Of a DNA stretch of 64,000 nucleotides, positions 26,593 through 34,569 are shown piece by piece. Source of the DNA: Aestuariibaculum suncheonense (GTDB lineage Bacteria; Bacteroidota; Bacteroidia; Flavobacteriales; Flavobacteriaceae). Where the stretch lies: contig NZ_JACVXC010000001.1 in NCBI RefSeq assembly GCF_014596935.1, forward strand, positions 492,783 to 556,782, given 5' to 3'. The stretch's first letter is position 1; each line of letters starts with the position of its first letter. Below the pieces are notes generated by a model. It made no database searches and was not told where the DNA came from. It was given only the letters and a program-made list of their open reading frames with translations. The translations under genes and the position numbers were made by a program.

Positions 26593-27063
26593 ATGAGGAC
26601 ATTAGATAGCTTATTGGCCGAGTATTCCGAAAGTCACCAAACCACATATAACAAGCGTATTCATTATGTATGTGTGCCTGCCATTTTCTTTTCCATTGTA
26701 GGATTGTTGGCTTGTATACCCGTCGGAAATTTGTTTGCTGATTTTAATCCCGAATGGTTACAACCCTATTTACATGTTGGAACTTTAGGTATCTTTTTGG
26801 TGTTGTTATATTATTTAAAATTGTCTTTCAGACTGTTTTTAGTAATGTTTGTTTTTTCAGTGTTAATACTTCTCGGAATTGAATTAATTGATCGTCTAAG
26901 TTTAGCACCTTTATGGTTAAAGATGTTGTTGATTTTCGCTATTGCCTGGGTATTTCAATTTATAGGACACTATCATGAAGGGAAGAAGCCTTCCTTTTTA
27001 AAAGATTTACAGTTTTTATTAATTGGCCCGGCATGGACGATGAGTCATCTTTTTAAATTTTAA
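26593..27063 (+). CDS. Mpo1-like (DUF962) family membrane protein
   Basis: A 156-residue membrane protein starting 'LDSLLAEYSESHQTTYNKRIHYVCVP', the typical opening of DUF962/Mpo1, with about four helices and a late 'HYHEGKKPSFLKDLQFLLIGP'. Yeast Mpo1 is an Fe(II)-dependent dioxygenase in 2-hydroxy fatty acid alpha-oxidation, and the conserved His are present here. The bacterial role is not established. It lies beside a fatty-acid-hydroxylase-family gene, a suggestive pairing. Confidence 0.85.
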   Translation: MRTLDSLLAEYSESHQTTYNKRIHYVCVPAIFFSIVGLLACIPVGNLFADFNPEWLQPYLHVGTLGIFLVLLYYLKLSFRLFLVMFVFSVLILLGIELIDRLSLAPLWLKMLLIFAIAWVFQFIGHYHEGKKPSFLKDLQFLLIGPAWTMSHLFKF

Positions 27064-27078
27064 TTTGAGAAATTTGAA

Positions 27079-28083
27079 TTAGCAGCATCCGCCTCCATCG
27101 TAATGGTACGTGGATTCGCTTATGAAAATATCATCTCGGTTTAAAGAAGCTAAAGCATTGGCTGTTTTATCACAAATAGCTAAAGGTTGATTTTTTAGAA
27201 GGATATGGCCTTTATGGTCATCGAAATAATTGTTTTCACCAAAATAAATCACTGCTTTACCTGTAAAAACACATGGGCCGTCTTCTGATATGGGGTCTTT
27301 TATGGCAGCCACTTCAATAGATTCAATGTAAATTAATTCATCTGTTGGGTAATGTTTAGGGTCGAGAATACGGTAAGGTTTTCTTGCGCGAATTTCAATG
27401 GTTCCAAATCCGGCATCGGTTAGCATTTTAACGTAATCGTTAATCGGCAGGCTTCCACTCAAACACAATGCGCGTAATCGTTCGTCGTTGCGAAGGATGT
27501 CATTTATAGGTTGTTCACAGGTTGGGTCACTCATTACCAGACGCCCGTGAGGTTTTAACACGCGATACATTTCAGCAATGGCTTGTTTTAAATCATCGGC
27601 TTTAAAAATATTAAACAGGCAATTTTGCGCAGCAACATCAATGGTATTGTCTTCAACGGGCAAATTTAGTGCATCTCCCTTTTTTAGGTCTACAAACTCA
27701 CTTTTAAACCATGGGTTTAGAGCTTCGGCTTCGATAAAGTTTTTTCTTGAAGCTTCTAACATTTCATCAACTACATCAATACCAATAACCCCATCTTTTT
27801 GACGATTAAAATAGGAAAACTGTAAGAGTTCCATGCCGCCGCCTACGCCAACATAAAGCATTTTAGGATTGTTGGTCAAGTCGCGAGCATGTACCGTGCT
27901 GCCACAACCATAATTCATCTCCTGCATGATTTTCGGAATTTTTAATCCGGGTAACTCCCAAATGGGATTTGTGGTGCAACATAAACCTATAGCAGGAGTT
28001 AGTGCAGCTTCTTTGTAAACATTGTGGGTTGTTTCAAGGTAACTCATAAGGTGTGATTTATAAAAACTGAGTCGAGACGTCAT
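27079..28083 (-). CDS. arsM: Arsenite methyltransferase of the arsenosugar type
   Basis: A 334-residue SAM-dependent methyltransferase: motif I 'LYVGVGGGMELLQF' (about 76-89), 'VIGIDVVDEML', and the Cys pattern of arsenic binding, Cys35-Cys36 in 'IGLCCTTNP', Cys60 in 'MNYGCGSTVH', and a C-terminal Gly-Gly-Gly-Cys-Cys. It should methylate arsenite to dimethylarsenic species, the substrate for arsenosugar synthesis. Homologues with this layout are annotated as arsenosugar-biosynthesis ArsM. It is near the ArsS genes but separated from them by a plus-strand barrel gene, so it has its own promoter. Confidence 0.9.
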   Translation of the reverse strand: MTSRLSFYKSHLMSYLETTHNVYKEAALTPAIGLCCTTNPIWELPGLKIPKIMQEMNYGCGSTVHARDLTNNPKMLYVGVGGGMELLQFSYFNRQKDGVIGIDVVDEMLEASRKNFIEAEALNPWFKSEFVDLKKGDALNLPVEDNTIDVAAQNCLFNIFKADDLKQAIAEMYRVLKPHGRLVMSDPTCEQPINDILRNDERLRALCLSGSLPINDYVKMLTDAGFGTIEIRARKPYRILDPKHYPTDELIYIESIEVAAIKDPISEDGPCVFTGKAVIYFGENNYFDDHKGHILLKNQPLAICDKTANALASLNRDDIFISESTYHYDGGGCC

Positions 28084-28313
28084 TGTAAAAATAACAGGTT
28101 AGAAGTTGTTTTCTTATGAAGTTCATTAAAATTCTTTTCACGAACATCTTTTTTTTTGAACGACTCGTAAATACAAGGTCGGGTTTGCAATTTGGTGTTA
28201 TTCGTCGAATACTTCTTATGAAAAGCAATATGAATTTGAATGAAGACGTTGTAAATAACCTAAAATTGCTAATTTCGGCCAGCCCTAAATTTATTAATAA
28301 TTAACTGAAAAGT

Positions 28314-28958
28314 ATGAGAAAAGTTTTTTTGAGTTTATGTTCCATAGTGTTCGGATTATCTGCATTTGCCCAGAGTTTTGGAGGAAGCCCGTGGGTCTTT
28401 GAAGCTGGTTTTAATGCTGTAAATGTCTATTCGGTGGGAGAAGATGCACCTCAAGGCCCGTTTTTAGATGAGTTCTTCAATGTTACCGACCACTGGAATA
28501 TTGGATTGCCAACGGTTAAGGTCGCAAGATACATAAATGACGATGTGTTTTTAAGTGTTAGAGCTTCATTCAATAAGCTAAGAAAATGGGGAGAGTTCAC
28601 TGATGATCCAAGAGTGGAAGTAGATAAATTAACCTATTTAGGGTTCGATGCCATGATTAACACGAACATTAATAATTTATTTGAATCAGAAAATTTTGAA
28701 CCTTTTGTTGGAGCAGGTTTAGGATACACCTGGATTCAGGAAGGAACTTATAATATGCTTTCAGCGGCTAATGGAACTGATGATTTAGTAGGAGCAGCAA
28801 CGATAAACGCGTCAGTAGGATTAAAATACTGGTTTTCTGAAACCATTGGTTTAAGCTGGGAAACCACTTATAAGCATTCGTTTGAAGATTACTTAACCAA
28901 ACACTGGCAACACAGTTTGGGGATTATTTTCAAGATTGAAGATTGTACCTGTTACTAA
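28314..28958 (+). CDS. Small outer-membrane beta-barrel protein
   Basis: A 214-residue protein with a signal peptide (cleavage about 'AFAQ', residue 20) followed by about eight amphipathic strands ('VKVARYINDDVFLSVRASF', 'FEPFVGAGLGYTWIQEG', 'GLKYWFSETIGLSWETTYKHSF') and an end in 'SLGIIFKIEDCTCY'. This is the OmpA-like/OmpW-like eight-stranded barrel pattern without a C-terminal peptidoglycan-binding domain. It lies between arsM and the rest of the arsenosugar genes, in the opposite direction. A transport role for arsenic compounds would be speculation. Confidence 0.72.
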   Translation: MRKVFLSLCSIVFGLSAFAQSFGGSPWVFEAGFNAVNVYSVGEDAPQGPFLDEFFNVTDHWNIGLPTVKVARYINDDVFLSVRASFNKLRKWGEFTDDPRVEVDKLTYLGFDAMINTNINNLFESENFEPFVGAGLGYTWIQEGTYNMLSAANGTDDLVGAATINASVGLKYWFSETIGLSWETTYKHSFEDYLTKHWQHSLGIIFKIEDCTCY

Positions 28959-28975
28959 TTATAAAATGATATAAA

Positions 28976-29009
28976 AAAGAAAGGCTTAGTTTTTACTAAG
29001 CCTTTCTTT
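28976..29009. terminator. Bidirectional terminator between the barrel gene and PNP
   Basis: A perfect 15-bp inverted repeat, AAAGAAAGGCTTAGT (28976-28990) and ACTAAGCCTTTCTTT (28995-29009), with a 4-base T loop and flanking A/T runs. It should end both the plus-strand barrel gene and the minus-strand arsenosugar operon. Confidence 0.92.
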
Positions 29010-29035
29010 ATATTTTATGATGGTATTAAAATGAT

Positions 29036-29848
29036 TTATAACGATTTGATAAGATCGCGGAATAAAGTAATCATATTAGGTTCGGCTTTTTTAGCCATTT
29101 CAATAATTTCAGTAATATCCACCGGTTGTAAATTATCGGGATCACATTCATCGGTTAGCACAGAAACAGCTGCAACTTTAAGTTTCAAGTGGTTTGCCAC
29201 AATCACTTCAGGCACCGTACTCATACCAACAGCATCAGCACCAATAATTTTTAACATGCGATATTCTGCACGCGTTTCCAGTTGCGGACCTAAAACACTG
29301 GCATAAACACCTTCATGTAAGGTGATTTTATGATGTTTAGCGATAGATTTAAACTTCGTGTTGATTTCGGCATCGTATGGTGCACTCATATCGACAAAGC
29401 GTTCTCCTAAATGTTCAACACCCTTGAAGGCTAAAGGAGAATCGCCTTGTAAATTGATATGGTCATCAAGTAGCATTAATTCACCTTTTTTAAAGTTGGT
29501 GTTAATTGCTCCGGCAGCATTAGATACTAATAAGGTGTTAATGCCTAGTTTTTCCATAATGCGAACTGGGAAAGTAACATCCTGCAACGTGTAGCCTTCA
29601 TATAAATGAAAACGCCCCTGCATCACCATAACTTTTTTACCATCTAAAATGCCGTAGATTAATTTTCCTTTGTGAAATTCTACGGTTGCCGTTGGGAAAT
29701 TCGGGATATGGTTATAGCTGACTTCGTGTAGAATTTCAATTTCGTTAACTAACTGACCAAGGCCAGTACCTAGAATAATACCTATTTCTGGATTATCAAA
29801 ACCTTTACTTTTTAGGTAATCTGTAGTTTCATTTATTATCTTAATCAT
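29036..29848 (-). CDS. Purine nucleoside phosphorylase
   Basis: A 270-residue trimeric-type PNP: phosphate loop 'ILGTGLGQLV', 'QGRFHLYEGY', 'LLVSNAAGAIN', 'LGPQLETRAEYRML' and 'GADAVGMSTVPEVI', followed by 'TDECDPDNLQP', the usual Bacteroidota base-binding segment. It cleaves purine nucleosides with phosphate. Its place in this operon suggests removal of adenine from the adenosyl-arsenic intermediate made by ArsS, although general purine salvage is equally possible. Its start overlaps the upstream transferase by 8 bases. Confidence 0.9.
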   Translation of the reverse strand: MIKIINETTDYLKSKGFDNPEIGIILGTGLGQLVNEIEILHEVSYNHIPNFPTATVEFHKGKLIYGILDGKKVMVMQGRFHLYEGYTLQDVTFPVRIMEKLGINTLLVSNAAGAINTNFKKGELMLLDDHINLQGDSPLAFKGVEHLGERFVDMSAPYDAEINTKFKSIAKHHKITLHEGVYASVLGPQLETRAEYRMLKIIGADAVGMSTVPEVIVANHLKLKVAAVSVLTDECDPDNLQPVDITEIIEMAKKAEPNMITLFRDLIKSL

Positions 29849-30518
29849 GTTTGGTGTAATATGGTTTTAATTCTTGAAAATCTTGCATATCTTCAAAGGT
29901 ATCAATATCGTTTAATTCTTGTAGTAAGTAAACGTTGTTGTTTTGTAAATTTTTTAAAGTATCCGTTAATACGGTTTCGGTTCCCCAGGCTTTGTCTTTA
30001 AATAACATTGAATTTAGGGCATTCATGCCTAAAAGGTAGTAGCCGCCATCTTTTGCTGGTCCAATAACAAAATCGTTAGTATTGAGTTGCTGAAAAGCAT
30101 GGTTTATAATGTTTTCATTTAAGTCTAGTAAATCGCTGCCAATAATCAGGATTTTATGGTATCCTAAACCAAAAAGTTCGATGAAAGCCTGTTCCATGCG
30201 CTCCCCTAAATCGTTCCCTTTTTGTAATTTCTTTTTAAAGATATCCGGATTCCAAATGTCATTTTTAATGATGTTCTTAGAATAAAAAACGAATTTATCT
30301 GCATTTACAGGTTCCGAAATCCTTGCTGTATGTTTTAATAGATGTTTGTAAATATTTAGAGCAGGTTCATTTCCAATAGTTTTTGCCAAACGTGTTTTAC
30401 ATTGTCCTAATTCAGGGTTGCGGGTAAAGATGATTAAGGCATTTTTTGAAGTTGGAAAATGAAGATCAAAAGTCATGTCGTTATCGTTTTCATCTCCTTT
30501 GGTGTTAATAAGTCCCAT
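29841..30518 (-). CDS. TIGR04282-type arsenosugar glycosyltransferase (DUF2064)
   Basis: A 225-residue nucleotide-diphospho-sugar transferase-like protein: 'NALIIFTRNPELGQCKTRLAKTIG', 'IIGSDLLDLNENII', 'GPAKDGGYYLLGM' and 'WGTETVLTDT'. This is the DUF2064/TIGR04282 group found repeatedly with ArsM and ArsS, where it is thought to act on the arsenoribose. Residue 15 (30476) is an alternative start closer to the conserved core. It follows ArsS by 15 bases and overlaps PNP. Confidence 0.85.
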   Translation of the reverse strand: MGLINTKGDENDNDMTFDLHFPTSKNALIIFTRNPELGQCKTRLAKTIGNEPALNIYKHLLKHTARISEPVNADKFVFYSKNIIKNDIWNPDIFKKKLQKGNDLGERMEQAFIELFGLGYHKILIIGSDLLDLNENIINHAFQQLNTNDFVIGPAKDGGYYLLGMNALNSMLFKDKAWGTETVLTDTLKNLQNNNVYLLQELNDIDTFEDMQDFQELKPYYTKHD

Positions 30519-30533
30519 AAGATTTTAAATGAA

Positions 30534-31586
30534 TTAGGCTACTGTGCCTTGGCAACTACTACCGGCGCCGGCAGTACAGCCGTAACAGTGTTGTGAAATG
30601 ACAATATCCCGACCTTCTAAAAGCCTTTCATTGTATTCTGAAATGTGCTTGGCTTTGCTATTTACAGGAAGTTCGAGCATTTGATTGAAATCACAATCGT
30701 ATAAATAGCCATTCCAACTCACTGAAAGCGTATTGGTGCACATCACATTACCTACAGCATTCGGATTAAAGGCTTCCACTAGGTTATACATATAATCTTC
30801 GTAATTTTCTGAAGCGATTAAATAGTCTAGAAAACGACTCACCGGTAAATTGGTTAGAGCGAATAGATTATGAAAATGAATATCAAATTCTTCTAGGAGT
30901 GCCTTTTTAAAATCTTTTTCCATCGCCGATTGATTAGCCGGTAAAAAAGCACCGGATGGATTATATACCAAATCTAATTTCAGTTTGCTATCCGGCATGC
31001 CATAACCAATAGCGTTAAGCATCTTTAAGGCTTTAAGTGAGGCATCGAAAACACCATCGCCACGTTGGTTGTCGGTTTTGCCTTTAGTCCAGTGAGGCAT
31101 CGAACTTACCACATGTATATTGTGCGCTTTAAAGAATTCCGGTAAATCGTGATATTTTTTGTTGGCGGTGATAATGGTAAGATTCGATCGCACAATAAAA
31201 TCTTTAATGCCCGCTTTTGAAGCTTCATCAACAAACCATCTGAAATTCGGGTTCATCTCCGGGGCACCACCGGTTAAATCCAAAGTATGTGCTCCTGTAT
31301 TTTTAATCACTTCCAAACATTGTAGCATGGTTTCCTTGCCCATAATTTCTTTACGGTCTGGGCCCGCATCCACATGACAATGTTTACAGGTTTGGTTGCA
31401 CATATAACCCAAATTAATTTGTAAAATTTCCAGCTTTTTGGCTTTCAACGGAAATTGATTGCTTTCTGAAATTTTGGCTTTAAAAGTGGGTAATTCACCA
31501 GCTTGAAAAATACCATTGGAAAGAATATCCAATTGTCTTTTAGCATTTGCCAATTCACTTTGGCGTTTATGAAGTGATTTTATCAT
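30534..31586 (-). CDS. arsS: Arsenosugar radical SAM protein ArsS
   Basis: A 350-residue radical SAM enzyme with the 4Fe-4S motif 'CNQTCKHC' (Cys63, 67, 70), 'DLTGGAPEMNPNFRWF' and a Cys-rich C-terminal region ('MCTNTLSVSWNGYLYDCDFNQM', 'QHCYGCTAGAGSSCQG'), which matches the radical SAM plus DUF3641 layout of ArsS. It joins the adenosyl group of SAM to dimethylarsenic to give dimethylarsinoyl-deoxyadenosine. It lies 34 bases after the AhpD-like gene in the same direction. Confidence 0.92.
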   Translation of the reverse strand: MIKSLHKRQSELANAKRQLDILSNGIFQAGELPTFKAKISESNQFPLKAKKLEILQINLGYMCNQTCKHCHVDAGPDRKEIMGKETMLQCLEVIKNTGAHTLDLTGGAPEMNPNFRWFVDEASKAGIKDFIVRSNLTIITANKKYHDLPEFFKAHNIHVVSSMPHWTKGKTDNQRGDGVFDASLKALKMLNAIGYGMPDSKLKLDLVYNPSGAFLPANQSAMEKDFKKALLEEFDIHFHNLFALTNLPVSRFLDYLIASENYEDYMYNLVEAFNPNAVGNVMCTNTLSVSWNGYLYDCDFNQMLELPVNSKAKHISEYNERLLEGRDIVISQHCYGCTAGAGSSCQGTVA

Positions 31587-31620
31587 GAGTATCCGGTTAA
31601 CTTTAGATTCGGGAGATTTT

Positions 31621-31956
31621 TTACATATCTAATTTGTTCACTTTATTCATCATTTGAACGCCGTGAACTAATGAAGCACCACCGCGAATGGCTGCGGCCA
31701 CGTGTAAAGCTTCCATCATTTCTGCTTTAGTGATGCCGCGTTGCAAGCCGTCGCCGGTATAGGCGTCAATACAATATGGACATTGAATAGTGTGAGAAAC
31801 GGCTAAAGCAATGAGCGATTTTTCGCGTTCGGTTAAAGCGCCTTCTTCAAAAACTTTTCCGTAGTATTCGAAAAATTTAGCACCTAGTTCTTCGTTCCAC
31901 TCTGATATTTTTCCGAATTTTTTCAAATCGGCCGGGTCGTAATATGTTTTTTGCAT
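31621..31956 (-). CDS. Arsenosugar-associated AhpD/carboxymuconolactone-decarboxylase-like protein
   Basis: A 111-residue all-helical protein of the AhpD/CMD fold with a CxxC pair in 'IQCPYCIDAYTGDG' (Cys59, Cys62), preceded by 'LTEREKSLIALAVSHT'. The usual AhpD His after the CxxC is Tyr here. This small peroxidase-like family is commonly found as the first gene of arsenosugar operons. I infer a redox or thiol-supply role for the arsenic enzymes. Its promoter probably includes the TATCTTTA seen on the minus strand upstream of the start. Confidence 0.85.
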   Translation of the reverse strand: MQKTYYDPADLKKFGKISEWNEELGAKFFEYYGKVFEEGALTEREKSLIALAVSHTIQCPYCIDAYTGDGLQRGITKAEMMEALHVAAAIRGGASLVHGVQMMNKVNKLDM

Positions 31957-32020
31957 GAAGTTTTTGGTTTAAAGATAGAAATCTATGATGGTAAAGTCGA
32001 AAGGTTTTAAGATTCTTAAC

Positions 32021-32059
32021 AAAAAAAGTCCATTATTCATAAGTGAAACTAATGGACTT
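32021..32059 (-). terminator. Terminator of the acyl-CoA dehydrogenase gene
   Basis: AAGTCCATTA (32026-32035) and TAATGGACTT (32050-32059) form a 10-bp stem with a 14-base loop; the adjoining A-run at 32021-32027 is a T-run in the minus-strand transcript. It lies 42 bases after the stop of the dehydrogenase. Confidence 0.85.
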
Positions 32060-32100
32060 AAAACGTTGCCGTTTTTGATCTAGAAATTGAAAAGTGGAAT

Positions 32101-33243
32101 TTAAGTTTTGGTAATACTTCTTGAAATGACTACTTTTTGAATTTCTGAAGTCCCTTCGTAAATCTGCGTGATTTTTGCATCACGCATTAAGCGTTCCACA
32201 TGATAGTCTTTTACAAAACCGTTACCACCGAAAATCTGTACAGCTTCAACGGTATGTTGCATAGCGACTTTCGAGGCTTGTAATTTGGCAACGGCACTCG
32301 ACACATCGTAATTTTTACCTTGATCTTTATCCCAGGCAGCTCGCATCACCAAATAGCGAGCGGCTTCAATGTCGGCGTACATGTCGGCTAGCTTAAAAGC
32401 AATCGCCTGATGATTGCAAATTTCTGTACCGAAGGCTTTGCGTTCTTTCGAATATTTTAAGGCTAATTCGTATGCGCCAGATGCAATACCAAGAGCTTGC
32501 GATGCGATACCAATACGTCCGCCAGATAAGGTTTTCATAGCGAACCTAAACCCGGAACCATCCTCTCCAATACGATTTTCTTTCGGAACTTTTACGTCGT
32601 TAAACTGAAGTGTGTGTGTGTCGCTTCCACGGATGCCTAATTTATTTTCTTTCGGCCCCACATGAAAGCCGTTCATACCTTTTTCAACAATAAACGCATT
32701 AATGCCATGAGATCCTTTATCTCGGTCGGTTTGTGCCATAACCAGGTATACATCGGCACGGCCACCGTTGGTAATCCAGTTTTTGGTGCCGTTTAATAAG
32801 TAATGATCGCCTTTATCGATGGCCGTTGTTTTTTGCGAAGTTGCATCACTTCCGGCTTCTGGTTCACTCAAACAAAAGGCACCAATAAATTCACCAGTAG
32901 CCAGCTTGGTTAAATATTTTTGTTTTTGTTCTTCGGTGCCATAGGCCTCCAAACCATAACAAACTAATGAATTATTCACCGATACAATTACCGAGGCAGA
33001 AGCATCGATTTTCGATAGTTCTTCCATAATTAATACATACGAAATGGTATCCATGCCGCTTCCGCCATATTTTGGGTCTACCATAATACCAAGAAAGCCA
33101 AGATCTCCCATTTTTTTAACCAGTTCTGCAGGAAAGTGTTGATTTTCATCACGATCAATAACGCCGGGAAGTAATTCGTTTTGGGCGAAATCGCGAGCGG
33201 CATCGCGTATCATTTTATGTTCTTCGGAAAGATTGAAATTCAT
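32101..33243 (-). CDS. Acyl-CoA dehydrogenase
   Basis: A 380-residue flavoenzyme of short/medium-chain type: 'AFCLSEPEAGSDATSQKTTA', 'NWITNGGRADVYLVMAQT', 'ERKAFGTEICNHQAIAFKLADM', 'QIFGGNGFVKDYHVERLMRDAKI' and 'QIYEGTSEIQ', where the Glu is the catalytic base. It performs the first oxidation of fatty acyl-CoA beta-oxidation or a branched-chain acyl-CoA step; the chain length cannot be fixed. A TATATTTG on the minus strand just upstream fits the -7 element. Confidence 0.93.
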   Translation of the reverse strand: MNFNLSEEHKMIRDAARDFAQNELLPGVIDRDENQHFPAELVKKMGDLGFLGIMVDPKYGGSGMDTISYVLIMEELSKIDASASVIVSVNNSLVCYGLEAYGTEEQKQKYLTKLATGEFIGAFCLSEPEAGSDATSQKTTAIDKGDHYLLNGTKNWITNGGRADVYLVMAQTDRDKGSHGINAFIVEKGMNGFHVGPKENKLGIRGSDTHTLQFNDVKVPKENRIGEDGSGFRFAMKTLSGGRIGIASQALGIASGAYELALKYSKERKAFGTEICNHQAIAFKLADMYADIEAARYLVMRAAWDKDQGKNYDVSSAVAKLQASKVAMQHTVEAVQIFGGNGFVKDYHVERLMRDAKITQIYEGTSEIQKVVISRSITKT

Positions 33244-33337
33244 AATTCTTAGTTATTTTGTTTATTTGGTAAAAAATATACACAAATATAGCGTTTTAAT
33301 GATAATTTATTAAAAACCATTCTTATTTTTGTCGGGT

Positions 33338-34402
33338 ATGATAAAAAATAAATACAACATAGTTGGTGTGATGTCGGGGACCTCTTTAGATGGTATCGAT
33401 CTTGTTTATGTGAGTTTTGAAAAAAAGGAGCATTGGGATTTTAACATAATCCATGCTGAAACGGTGGCATATTCAGAGGAATGTGTTGAAACCTTGAGAG
33501 GTTTGGTCGGTTGCACGTTGGAAGATCTTAAAGTGATTGATGTTGAGTATACTAATTTTCAGGCTGAGGTTATTAAAAGCTTCATTTCGAAATATAATTT
33601 AAATGATATTGATGCGGTTTGTTCGCATGGTCATACTGCTTTGCATCAACCGGAAAAGGGATTAACTTATCAAATAGGAAATTTGCCAAAAATAGCTGAG
33701 TTGATTGGTGAACGCGTCGTGTGTGATTTTAGAGTTCAGGATGTGGAATATGGAGGGCAAGGTGCACCGTTGGTGCCCATAGGCGATAAGTTGCTGTTTG
33801 CTGATTATGATTTTTGTTTGAATCTGGGTGGTTTCGCCAACATTTCAACCGATATTGACGGTAACCGAATTGCTTATGATATTTGTCCGGTGAATATTGT
33901 TTTGAATCATTATGTCAAACCGTTAGGGCTAGATTATGATAGGGGGGGAGAAATAGCTGGAACAGGAAATATCAATGCGGATTTATTAAATCAATTAAAT
34001 GCATTAGAATTTTATAAATCACCGTATCCAAAATCACTCGGATTAGAATGGGTGAGAACAAATATTTTACCCTTAGTAGATGATTTTAAACTCGAAATAA
34101 ATGATGTGTTATGCACGTTTGTGGAGCATATCGCTACGCAGTTGGCAGCCGAAATTAATAAAAAGGAACAGGCTTCGGTGTATATAACCGGAGGAGGAGT
34201 TTACAATACCTATCTCATAGAACGATTAAAGACCTACACTAGAAACACTATTATAATACCTGAAAATTCGATAGTAGAATTCAAGGAAGCTTTAATTTTT
34301 GGTTTCTTAGGAGTGCTTAAACTTCGTGATGAAATTAATTGCCTGCAAAGTGTAACTGGGGCGAATAAAGACCACAGTTCCGGCAAGATATACCTTCCGT
34401 AA
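33338..34402 (+). CDS. anmK: Anhydro-N-acetylmuramic acid kinase
   Basis: Phosphorylates and opens anhydro-MurNAc in cell-wall recycling. The protein shows 'VGVMSGTSLDGIDLVYV', 'SHGHTALHQPEKGLTYQIG', 'CDFRVQDVEYGGQGAPLVP' and 'YITGGGVYNTYLIERL', the whole ASKHA-type AnmK set. The frame opens at a TTG (33329), but the ATG at 33338 fits the start of the fold better, giving 354 residues. A TATTTTTG at 33323-33330 could be the -7 element with a very short leader. Confidence 0.92.
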   Translation: MIKNKYNIVGVMSGTSLDGIDLVYVSFEKKEHWDFNIIHAETVAYSEECVETLRGLVGCTLEDLKVIDVEYTNFQAEVIKSFISKYNLNDIDAVCSHGHTALHQPEKGLTYQIGNLPKIAELIGERVVCDFRVQDVEYGGQGAPLVPIGDKLLFADYDFCLNLGGFANISTDIDGNRIAYDICPVNIVLNHYVKPLGLDYDRGGEIAGTGNINADLLNQLNALEFYKSPYPKSLGLEWVRTNILPLVDDFKLEINDVLCTFVEHIATQLAAEINKKEQASVYITGGGVYNTYLIERLKTYTRNTIIIPENSIVEFKEALIFGFLGVLKLRDEINCLQSVTGANKDHSSGKIYLP

Positions 34403-34441
34403 AAATAATCTAAAATTAATCTTTTAGGATTTTTAGTTTTT

Positions 34442-34449
34442 TATATTTG
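34442..34449 (+). promoter_or_regulatory. Probable -7 element before the Glu/Leu dehydrogenase gene
   Basis: TATATTTG matches the Bacteroidota -7 consensus. It would give a leader of about 115 bases before the ATG at 34570. No exact TTG is found at the -33 place, so this is a partial match. Confidence 0.35.
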
Positions 34450-34569
34450 TGGATTAATAATTTTAAATCATTTAAAAATGACGCAATTATAGCTATGCTT
34501 TAATTTATTATCCACGGAACAAACAACAACAAAACTTAGCTACAACGAATCAATTTTTAAATATCAAAC

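Noticed and set aside
28116-28304. Small ORF of 62 codons on the plus strand before the barrel gene
   Set aside because: The translation is Phe/Asn-rich and shows no domain or signal pattern; the region is an AT-rich divergent spacer. A short leader peptide cannot be excluded, but there is no support for it.
31777-31785. Tyr in place of the AhpD His after the CxxC motif, considered as a pseudoenzyme
   Set aside because: I recall the arsenosugar-associated subfamily carrying this form as normal, so it is probably not a loss in this strain.
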